DNA of 64,000 nucleotides from Verrucomicrobiota bacterium (GTDB taxonomy: Bacteria > Verrucomicrobiota > Verrucomicrobiia > Limisphaerales > JACRJZ01), in contig JACRJZ010000155.1 in the NCBI GenBank assembly GCA_016219875.1, forward strand, positions 41,771 through 105,770, in the 5' to 3' direction. Under the pieces are notes generated by a model that saw only the letters and a list, made by a program, of their open reading frames with translations, did not search any database and was not told where the DNA came from. Position 1 is the stretch's first letter. Each line of letters opens with the position of its first letter. A program made the position numbers and the translations under genes. Below, piece by piece: positions 15,038-22,203 of this stretch.

Positions 15038-16411
15038 TCACTTCCGTTGCGCCGCCTGGAGCGCCGGGTCGTCGAGGTCGAGCCGGTAGAGGAGTTGGTT
15101 GTAATCGTAGCGCGGCGTCGGATGCGGGTGGTTGGCAAATTGCATCGTGTAGGTGCCTTCGAAGATCAGGATCGGCGAGCCGTCGGGCGTGAATTCGGGA
15201 TGCAGCCGCGGATTGTAAAACGTGTAGTTGTCGTGGCTGAGGACCTTCACCGCTGGCCCCCACGGGCCGGTCGGCGCGGCGGCTTCGGCATACCAGAGTT
15301 CGCCAAACGCCGAAGGCTTGCCGAAGGCCTCCATGAAGATCGTGACCCAGCGCTGGCGAAAGGCGTTCCATGCGATGGAACCGGTGTGCGGCTTCACGGG
15401 CTTGCCGTCAGTGGCCGAAGTCAGGCTTTCCTGTGCCTTGAGTGCTTCCCACTTGGCTGAATCCTGCCAAGCCTCGAAGGTCGCCGGGCAGCGCAAGTTC
15501 GGCAGCGGATTGCCGAACAACACCCATTCGTTGCCCTGCGCGTCTTTCCAGAAAGCAGGATGGCCGTCGGGGGCGAGCGGTGGCTTGGGCGTGGCCTCGG
15601 ACTTGGTCCAGAGCACGCGGTGTTGCTCAAAGCTCGATGTGGCCTCATTCCACACGCACAGGCCGCGCTCGTAAGCGTCCATCGGCGGCTTGATCTTCAC
15701 GTAGGTTCCGACGAGCCGGGGCGTGCCGGTTTTGTCGGGCAAGCTGACGTAGCCGCTCACCCAAGTGGGACCGCTGCCGGGCATCTTGGCGACGCCGCGT
15801 GGCGTGCCTTTGGCGTCGGTGAAGTAATCGAGCTTCAGGCGCAGCGGCGGCTCGAAGGACGTGAGCGGTTGCACCGCCGTGGTGGCGCTGCTCATGTCGA
15901 AAAGACCCAGCGGATAATGCGGCATGGTGGTGTCGCCCCAAGCCCAGAAGAGCCGGCCGCGATGCACGGCGTTCTGCACGCTGTCGCAGCCGAGCACGCC
16001 CGACTCGCGCCCATCCAATTCGCGGCCCGTCTTCTGACTTTCGGCGAAGAGGCCGCCGCCCGTCAGACGGCCCAACCGCTTGGCGAGGATCGTGCGATTC
16101 ACTTCGACCTTGAGCGTCTTGCCCGGCTCAGGTTTGAGGCGCACGCCGCGATAGCCGAAACCGTCCTTCGGCCGCTCGTAACCGTAGCCGATCACGTCGA
16201 ACCACGTCTCGCGGCCCATCAGTTCCGGCAGGTCGAAAGCGATCACGCCCGAGTTGTCCGTGACGAAACGGACCTGGTGCGTGGTGCGCAATTCGACCAG
16301 CGGCACCGGCCAGCCGCTGCCTTTTTCCACCACTTCAATGCGGCACGGTTCGACCGCCGCGGCGAGCCAGGGCGCGGCGAGACCAATCAGGATTCCGAGT
16401 TTGGTTTTCAT
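15038..16411 (-). CDS. Secreted five-bladed propeller-like protein (DUF4185-like)
   Basis: 457 residues from ATG 16411 (MKTKLGILIGLAAPWLAAAV, signal peptide). An N-terminal domain with a carboxypeptidase-regulatory-like beta fold (VPLVELRTTHQVRFVTDNSG) is followed by propeller segments: LFWAWGDTTMPHYPLGLFD, GPTWVSGYVSLPDKTGTPR, GLCVWNEATSSFEQHRVLW, GNEWVLFGNPLPNLRCP, RWVTIFMEAFGKPSAFGELW and HDNYTFYNPRLHPEF. These resemble DUF4185 / glycosidase-like families. The enzyme activity is not evident. The frame open beyond 16411 runs into palindromic repeat C and is not part of the gene. Confidence 0.75.
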   Translation of the reverse strand: MKTKLGILIGLAAPWLAAAVEPCRIEVVEKGSGWPVPLVELRTTHQVRFVTDNSGVIAFDLPELMGRETWFDVIGYGYERPKDGFGYRGVRLKPEPGKTLKVEVNRTILAKRLGRLTGGGLFAESQKTGRELDGRESGVLGCDSVQNAVHRGRLFWAWGDTTMPHYPLGLFDMSSATTAVQPLTSFEPPLRLKLDYFTDAKGTPRGVAKMPGSGPTWVSGYVSLPDKTGTPRLVGTYVKIKPPMDAYERGLCVWNEATSSFEQHRVLWTKSEATPKPPLAPDGHPAFWKDAQGNEWVLFGNPLPNLRCPATFEAWQDSAKWEALKAQESLTSATDGKPVKPHTGSIAWNAFRQRWVTIFMEAFGKPSAFGELWYAEAAAPTGPWGPAVKVLSHDNYTFYNPRLHPEFTPDGSPILIFEGTYTMQFANHPHPTPRYDYNQLLYRLDLDDPALQAAQRK

Positions 16412-16431
16412 ACGAGAAGATTTCAAATCTC

Positions 16432-16510
16432 CGTGGCGGCGTCTCGGCAGAGCGCCGCCGGTATTGGATTCCGGACCAAAAAGTGCGGCGCTCTGCCGAG
16501 ACGTCGCTAC
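16432..16510. repeat. Palindromic dispersed repeat family C, copy C1
   Basis: GGCGTCTCGGCAGAGCGCC pairs with GGCGCTCTGCCGAGACGTC across a spacer of about 28 bases. Copies at 27845-27923 and a half copy at 28782-28813. It sits directly upstream of the gene starting at 16411. Confidence 0.8.
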
Positions 16511-16574
16511 GACCTCGAGGTTTAGCATTTGGCTCATATGTGCGTTCAGGGGTTCGTCGCTGACAAGCGCCGAC

Positions 16575-17246
16575 TCACCGGCGCTTTGTCCTTTCCACCC
16601 GTCCGTCAAAGAACAGTGCATTCTTGCCGGTCCAGATCCCTTCGGCGCCGTGAGCCGGCCCAGCGTCGCCGATGAGCGGCGTGTTAAGCCGCCCGCCAAA
16701 GATGGACTCCACGATGGACTGGGTCACCGGCGACCAATCCTGCGGGCGATCGTACGAAGCGCCATTGAGAAACTGGTTCCATTCGTAGCTGTTCGTCTCC
16801 GTCGTGAAGAACTCCCGGTCGGCCGGGCATTTCCAGATCGGTTTGGCCTCCAAGTACGGATTGAGGACGGTGTGGATGGCCGGCTGGTTGGTGGTGGCCA
16901 GGCTGGGCAACTGCGCGCAGACGGGCAGGCGGTGTTCGTTGTCTTGGATGAACAACTCCAGGGCCAAGCCGATCTGGTGCAGGTTGTTCAGGCAGGCGGC
17001 GGATTGGGCGGCGCGTTTGCCGCGGCCCAGCACCGGCAGGAGCAAGCTGGCCAGAATGGCGATGATCGCGATCACCACGAGCAATTCGATGAGCGTGAAG
17101 GCGCGCGGCGTCCGCGTCCGCCGTCGGCGAGACGGAGCGGAGACGTTCTTGGCGAAAGAGGCCGATTCAAGTTTGGAGCAGCCGGGGCGATGCGGCTCCG
17201 ATTTCAATCGGCAATCGGCACTCTGCAATCGGCAATCCGAGTTCAT
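16575..17246 (-). CDS. Type II secretion/pseudopilin-like protein with prepilin cleavage motif
   Basis: 223 residues. The prepilin signature FTLIELLVVIAIIAILASLL lies at about residues 49-70, preceded by RTPRA for a prepilin peptidase. Then comes GRGKRAAQSAACLNNLHQIG, and a C-terminal globular part ends with an H-x-G-type tail (ALFFDGRVERTKRR). This is the verrucomicrobial pseudopilin family found in large numbers per genome. The start ATG at 17246 overlaps the stop of the upstream gene (TCAT on the plus strand), so it is credible. The first 16 residues (MNSDCRLQSADCRLKSE) look repeat-derived. Likely envelope-exposed; partner unknown. Confidence 0.85.
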   Translation of the reverse strand: MNSDCRLQSADCRLKSEPHRPGCSKLESASFAKNVSAPSRRRRTRTPRAFTLIELLVVIAIIAILASLLLPVLGRGKRAAQSAACLNNLHQIGLALELFIQDNEHRLPVCAQLPSLATTNQPAIHTVLNPYLEAKPIWKCPADREFFTTETNSYEWNQFLNGASYDRPQDWSPVTQSIVESIFGGRLNTPLIGDAGPAHGAEGIWTGKNALFFDGRVERTKRR

Positions 17247-17773
17247 GGCTTCTGAATGGTGGAAAGGGTGGTCATGAGTTCAGCGATCACTGGCGCCGTG
17301 GCCGCGCGATACCGCACGTCCTGCGAGAGGTATTTCGCCGTAGCCTCCTTCAAGGTGTCGCGCGCCTTGTCCGACGCGAGGTGTTCCCGCAACGCCTGAC
17401 GTTCCTCCGGAGACATCGTGCGTCGATAGTCGGCCACCCACTGGGCCATCGCATTGATGCCCGCCTGCTGATAAGGCTTTGGCGTGCGACTGACCAGGAT
17501 CTGCAGTCCCTCGATATGGCCCACGTTGAAGAAATCCAGGAAGGCTTTCTGCCGGTTAGCTGGTTCCGTCAAGGGGCCGTAGCGCAGTTCCAGGAATTTC
17601 TCCACCGGCCGGGGCGCATTCCGGGATGCAAAAGCCGCCCGTACGTCCAACACGACTTCCGCCGGCGTGTAGCGATGGAACCGGCGAACCCAGAGCGTGA
17701 CGCCTAGCGCGACGAGGACCAGCCCCACGCCGCCCACCCAGACCAGGGCTTTGGTTCGGTGTGTCATCTTCAT
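17243..17773 (-). CDS. Hypothetical membrane-anchored protein upstream of the pseudopilin
   Basis: 176 residues from ATG 17773 (MKMTHRTKALVWVGGVGLVL). One N-terminal transmembrane helix (ALVWVGGVGLVLVALGVTLWV), then a mainly helical periplasmic part (DVRAAFASRNAPRPVEKFLE, QWVADYRRTMSPEERQALRE). No family recognised. Four-base overlap with the pseudopilin gene shows co-translation, so it may assist that protein. Confidence 0.7.
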   Translation of the reverse strand: MKMTHRTKALVWVGGVGLVLVALGVTLWVRRFHRYTPAEVVLDVRAAFASRNAPRPVEKFLELRYGPLTEPANRQKAFLDFFNVGHIEGLQILVSRTPKPYQQAGINAMAQWVADYRRTMSPEERQALREHLASDKARDTLKEATAKYLSQDVRYRAATAPVIAELMTTLSTIQKP

Positions 17774-17881
17774 ATCGTGCGCCCAGTGTCGCGCGTAGCG
17801 CAGGCGTTGTGATGTGCCAGAAGTCATGCCCGGAGGTCATGCCGAAGCAAGGCTGCATCAAGCTCCCGCCCGGCGCACTGG

Positions 17882-18016
17882 GTAGCGCAGGTTTTCAACC
17901 TGCCGTAGTGCCAACTTGCAGTCGGCAAGGCTGTGAAACTTCCAGCCGGCTGGCCTCTTCCAACGCTCGCCGGTTGGAAAACCGGCGCTACGGCAGACTG
18001 GAAAGTCTGCGCTACG
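17882..18016. repeat. Palindromic dispersed repeat family D, copy D1
   Basis: Clustered short palindromes: TAGCGCAGGTTTTCAACCTG, GCCGGTTGGAAAACCGGC and GCAGACTGGAAAGTCTGCGC, with GCTACGGC joints. The related cluster is at 58139-58278. It lies between the divergent start at 17773 and the sigma factor gene at 18106. Confidence 0.8.
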
Positions 18017-18105
18017 AGTGCTCCCGAACCGAGCTTGATGCAGCCTGGATGCCAAAGGATTGTCTCGACCTCTCCGTCACCGCTCGGCCATGCTCCGTGC
18101 TCAGC

Positions 18106-18855
18106 ATGACCTCGACCGGCACAGCGGGATCGCGCCCCGGCGACGCTTGGTTTGTTTCCACGCGCTGGACGGTGGTGCTTTCAGCGCGCGATCCAGACTC
18201 TCCTCATGCTGCTGCGGCTTTGGAAACACTGTGCCGCACGTATTGGTTCCCACTTTACGCTTACGTGCGGCGGCGCGGTCATTCCCCAACCGACGCGCAA
18301 GATTTGACGCAGGAGTTCTTCGCCCAGTTGCTCACCCACAACTGGGTCGCCCGCGCGGACCGGCACAAAGGCCGTTTCCGCTCCTTTCTCCTCATGGCCA
18401 TGAGCCGCTTCCTGGCGAACGAATGGGACAAACAGCGCACCCTCAAGCGTGGCGGGCAGATGCAGTTCGTGCCACTGCCGTTGGACACGGCCGAGACACG
18501 CTACACCCACGAGCCGGCCGACGCGGCCACGCCGGAACAAGCGTTTGAGAAGCAGTGGGGCCTCACGCTGCTGGAGGAAGTGCTCCAGCGGTTGGGCGAG
18601 GACTACAAGCAGGACGGCAAGACCATCCTCTTCGACACACTGAAACCGTGCCTCATCGGCAGCCGCGAGACACAACCCTACGCCGCGCTGGCTGCCGACC
18701 TGAAGATGACGGAGGGCGCGGTGAAAGTAGCCGTGTGCCGCTTGCGCGAGCGGTATCGCGAACGGCTCAAAGCGGAAATCGCCCACACGGTCGGCGCGCC
18801 ATCCGAGGTGGACGCGGAGTTGCGCCATCTCTTCCGCGTGTTGGCCCGCGGCTGA
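18106..18855 (+). CDS. ECF-type RNA polymerase sigma factor
   Basis: 249 residues from ATG 18106; ATG 18048 is possible, but further upstream is repeat D. Region 2 reads LCRTYWFPLYAYVRRRGHSP and AQDLTQEFFAQLL, followed by FLLMAMSRFLANEWDKQ; region 4 is MTEGAVKVAVCRLRERYRER. This is the Planctomycete/Verrucomicrobia ECF type that pairs with Ser/Thr kinases, and the kinase gene starts 66 bases later. A near relative at 29044 has the same arrangement, so both loci are likely controlled by their own sigma factor and kinase. Confidence 0.93.
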   Translation: MTSTGTAGSRPGDAWFVSTRWTVVLSARDPDSPHAAAALETLCRTYWFPLYAYVRRRGHSPTDAQDLTQEFFAQLLTHNWVARADRHKGRFRSFLLMAMSRFLANEWDKQRTLKRGGQMQFVPLPLDTAETRYTHEPADAATPEQAFEKQWGLTLLEEVLQRLGEDYKQDGKTILFDTLKPCLIGSRETQPYAALAADLKMTEGAVKVAVCRLRERYRERLKAEIAHTVGAPSEVDAELRHLFRVLARG

Positions 18856-18921
18856 GGTTTTTCTCCGCGCGCCTGTAACCTTCGCCCCGCGATCCTTAGT
18901 GAATGGGGTAGAAGGCACGTT

Positions 18922-21900
18922 ATGGAACCGAAACGAATCTGCACGAGTTGCCGAAAGCCGCTGGCGCCCAATGCGCCGCAAGGGCTGTGTCCGGAGTGCT
19001 TGCTCAAGGCGGGGCTGGGCACCGGCGTGGACCTTGGGGCGGACACCCAGGGCGCCAGCGAGCGGACTCCGTTTGTCGCACCACGGCTCGAAGATATCGC
19101 CAAACTGTTTCCGCAACTCGAGATCGTGGAGTTGATCGGCCAGGGTGGGATGGGCGCGGTCTATAAAGCGCGACAGAAGGAACTGGACCGCGTGGTCGCG
19201 CTGAAGATCCTGCCGCCGGACATCGGCGGTGCCCCGGCCTTCGCCGAACGCTTCACGCGCGAGGCCCGGGCCTTGGCTAGGCTGAACCATCCTGGCGTCG
19301 TCACGCTCTACGAATTCGGCCGCGCTGGGTCGCTTTACTTCTTCCTGATGGAGTTTGTGGACGGCGCGAACCTGCACCAGTTGATCGAGACGTCTCGACT
19401 GGCGCCGCGTCAGGCGCTGGCCATCGTGCCGCAGATTTGCGACGCCCTTCAGTACGCCCACGATCAAGGGATCGTCCATCGCGACATCAAGCCGGAGAAC
19501 ATTCTCGTGGACCGCCAGGGACGGGTGAAAGTGGCGGACTTCGGTTTGGCGAAATTGGTGGACACGGCGCAAGCCGTCCCTATCACCCGCCCTTCGGGCA
19601 CCCTTTCCCCCGCGGAGGGGGAGAGGAACGGGGTGAGGGGGCAGGAACTCACCGAAGCGGGCAAGGTGATGGGCACGCCCCAGTACATGGCGCCGGAACA
19701 AGTGGAGCGCCCGCAAGAGGTGGACCATCGTGCCGACATCTACTCGTTGGGTGTGGTCTTCTACCAAATGCTCACGGGCGAACTGCCGGGCCAACGCATC
19801 GAGCCGCCGTCGAAGAAAGTCCAGGTGGACGTTCGGTTGGACGAGGTGGTGTTGCACGCGCTGGAAAAAGAGCCGGCGCGCCGGTATCAGCACGCCAGCG
19901 AAGTGAAGTCGGACGTGGAAACGATCGCCCAAACGACGCCAACCAGTGCATCCACGCCATCGGAACTCCCAACGAAGCATTCGTCGAGTAACCCCTGGCG
20001 ATTCAAATTCAATCTCCTGACGGAACTGCTGCCGGGCGAACGGGTGCTGCAGTTCAAGAAATGGATCTGGGGAATCTCGGCGAAGTCACCTCCGAGTTAC
20101 CGTCTGTTCTTCTCGCTGCCGCCGCTGCTGGAAGCCGGGCTGTATATCACCGATCGCCGTGTGGTCCTGATTTCGACTCTCGTTCGGCTGCTGAGCCAGG
20201 AGGTCAGCGTGTGGTTCCCGACCCAGGCGAAGTCCGAAGATCGGGACTGGCTCAAAGAAGCCTCGACGGGCCAAAACCGATTCGGGCGTTATGTGGAGCT
20301 GATTTCAGAAGACGCGCGCAAGCATTGGTATCGCTCGCGGGAGATGCGCCTGCGGTTCTACACGCGCGCCCCCGCTTTGCTTCAGCAGGCGATCACCGCC
20401 GCCCAGTTGGAGGCCACCCGCCGGACGGTGGCCCCATTGCCCGCGCGCCCGCTGCCAACACCGCCGCCCACGCCAGCCTGGACGGCACTGCAATATTGCG
20501 CAGGCGTGGCGCGTTGGATGGCGCGCCTCTTCAGCACCTTGCTGGTGGCCTTCTACGGCTTCTTCGTCCTGGCCGAAGGACTTCCGCCCCTCACCAGCCA
20601 ACCGGAAGGCGTGCAACTGAACTTCGCAGCACTCGGCTTGATGCTGCTGGGATTCATCCTCGGTTGGAAACGCGAGGGCTGGGCCGCGTTGCTGATCGCC
20701 TCCGGTTGGACGGTGGTTCGGATTTCCGAGAGCGACTTCCGCGTTAGCACGCCGTTTGAGCTCGTGCTCGTGCCGGGTGCGCTTTATGCGCTGTGTTGGT
20801 GGGCGATGCGGGGGCACCCGACCGCGCGCGTGGCTGCCGCCGCTTCAAGCCTCGCGCTGGTGTTGCTTCTCGGACGGCTGTTTTGTCCGGTGAACGTCCA
20901 TGTCAGCGGCGTAGTGAGCGAGGCGGCGACGGGCAAGCCTGTCGCCAACGCGGAACTCCGTCTGGTCTCGCGATCAGCGCGTCCCACCGGCCAGAGCGCC
21001 TGGCCGGATGCTTGCTCGGACACGAGGGGGCGCTTCGGGTTGAATGTCGGCTGGTACGGCATTGAACGCGATGTCCTGGTGACAGCCGCTGGTTACTCGC
21101 CGATGCGGAGAAGGCTGCCATCACGGTCGCTTGGGACGCGACGCGTTTTTGCGGACGTCAGTCTCTCTTCAACACAGTCTCCATCGCTCAGCACCAACTC
21201 AATCCGGGTTTATCGGCTCGACAAGAAAGTTTCGGATTTCTCCACCACGGAGGATTTGTCCACGCCGGAAGGAGCCTATGCAGCCTGTGTCCGCGCCGCG
21301 GCCAGCGGCGATGAGGCAATGGCGAGACGGCTGAGTGTGGCCCGGCTCGCCCAACAAATGTCGCCGGAGGCAAGGCGACAAAACGTTTCGGCCAACGCCG
21401 CCAAGGAATGGCTCCAAGCGGAGATCTTGGAGGTGAGAATTTACTGGAACAAACACGCGGCCGTTTTCGCTCAAGTTCGGCGGTCGGGAAAGCAACCGAT
21501 CGATGTCTCAACGTTTGAGCGGGAGAACGGGATTTGGCGCCAGCGCGGCAACTGCGTTGTAGGAACTCTGGGGAAGGCTCGGGCGGTTTTTCAGGAAGAC
21601 TGCATGGCGCTGGAGGCGATTGTGCCGGGAGACCGGGGCGAACCGATGTCAGAGCCGGCGGCTCTCGCCATGCAATTGGCGGCCATCCAGCTATTCGACG
21701 CCATTCGAGGCGCGGACTATACGCATCCTCGCGACTGGAAAACATTCCTGGCCCCGGAAGTGCGTTACACCGTCAATAGCGATTTTCCTGGGTGGGTCCA
21801 ATGGATTTGCCGGCGCTTCCGCACCAACCCGATCGTGCAGGTGAAGCTCAATCCTGTGGCGCACAGGCCGGATGAACGGCCGGCGGTCAGGTATGAGGCG

Positions 21901-22095
21901 ATCCTTCAGGACGGCGCGCGCCTCGGAGGCACGCTCCCGATGGCTTGGAACGACGAGACACAACAATGGTTCGGGCTCGAAGGGCTGGATTGGCATCTGC
22001 GCTCCGAGGCCCCCGAATCGCCAGGAAGCGCTCCGCGGGAGTTGCGATCACAGCGGGCTGCAGACGAACCACAGGAACCATCTCGAGAAAGGTAA
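18922..22095 (+). CDS. Multi-domain membrane Ser/Thr protein kinase, locus A
   Basis: 1057 residues. N-terminal zinc ribbon (Cys7, 10, 23, 26). Kinase domain about 65-330: GQGGMGAVYKA, VALK (Lys95), HRDIKPEN (Asp188), DFG (206-208), MAPE (257-259). The activation segment carries a Gly/Pro/Glu-rich insert (about 220-241) whose DNA looks like a dispersed repeat. Then a PH-like domain (ERVLQFKKWIW, ITDRRVVLIS), several transmembrane helices (FSTLLVAFYGFFVLAEGLPP), a carboxypeptidase-regulatory-like Ig domain (SGVVSEAATGKPVANAELRL) and a C-terminal domain from about 755 shared with the next protein. Probably senses outside and signals to an intracellular target. The gene ends four bases before the next frame. 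Confidence 0.92.
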   Translation: MEPKRICTSCRKPLAPNAPQGLCPECLLKAGLGTGVDLGADTQGASERTPFVAPRLEDIAKLFPQLEIVELIGQGGMGAVYKARQKELDRVVALKILPPDIGGAPAFAERFTREARALARLNHPGVVTLYEFGRAGSLYFFLMEFVDGANLHQLIETSRLAPRQALAIVPQICDALQYAHDQGIVHRDIKPENILVDRQGRVKVADFGLAKLVDTAQAVPITRPSGTLSPAEGERNGVRGQELTEAGKVMGTPQYMAPEQVERPQEVDHRADIYSLGVVFYQMLTGELPGQRIEPPSKKVQVDVRLDEVVLHALEKEPARRYQHASEVKSDVETIAQTTPTSASTPSELPTKHSSSNPWRFKFNLLTELLPGERVLQFKKWIWGISAKSPPSYRLFFSLPPLLEAGLYITDRRVVLISTLVRLLSQEVSVWFPTQAKSEDRDWLKEASTGQNRFGRYVELISEDARKHWYRSREMRLRFYTRAPALLQQAITAAQLEATRRTVAPLPARPLPTPPPTPAWTALQYCAGVARWMARLFSTLLVAFYGFFVLAEGLPPLTSQPEGVQLNFAALGLMLLGFILGWKREGWAALLIASGWTVVRISESDFRVSTPFELVLVPGALYALCWWAMRGHPTARVAAAASSLALVLLLGRLFCPVNVHVSGVVSEAATGKPVANAELRLVSRSARPTGQSAWPDACSDTRGRFGLNVGWYGIERDVLVTAAGYSPMRRRLPSRSLGTRRVFADVSLSSTQSPSLSTNSIRVYRLDKKVSDFSTTEDLSTPEGAYAACVRAAASGDEAMARRLSVARLAQQMSPEARRQNVSANAAKEWLQAEILEVRIYWNKHAAVFAQVRRSGKQPIDVSTFERENGIWRQRGNCVVGTLGKARAVFQEDCMALEAIVPGDRGEPMSEPAALAMQLAAIQLFDAIRGADYTHPRDWKTFLAPEVRYTVNSDFPGWVQWICRRFRTNPIVQVKLNPVAHRPDERPAVRYEAILQDGARLGGTLPMAWNDETQQWFGLEGLDWHLRSEAPESPGSAPRELRSQRAADEPQEPSRER

Positions 22096-22103
22096 CCTAT
22101 GAG

Positions 22104-22202
22104 GCGATTTCAGAACTTCGTAGCAGCCGAGGTAACGAGGCTCAAACTTCAAGGGAATCAGAGCCTCCTCACGTCGGCGGCTACGATTTTGAAAGAGGCT
22201 CC
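22104..22202. repeat. Palindromic repeat family A, copy A2 (in frame with the gene downstream)
   Basis: TAGCAGCCGAGGTAACGAGG and CCTCCTCACGTCGGCGGCTA, flanked by TTTCAGAAC/GATTTTGAAAG. It immediately follows the kinase stop and is open in the frame of the lipoprotein gene. Confidence 0.8.
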
Positions 22203-22203
22203 T

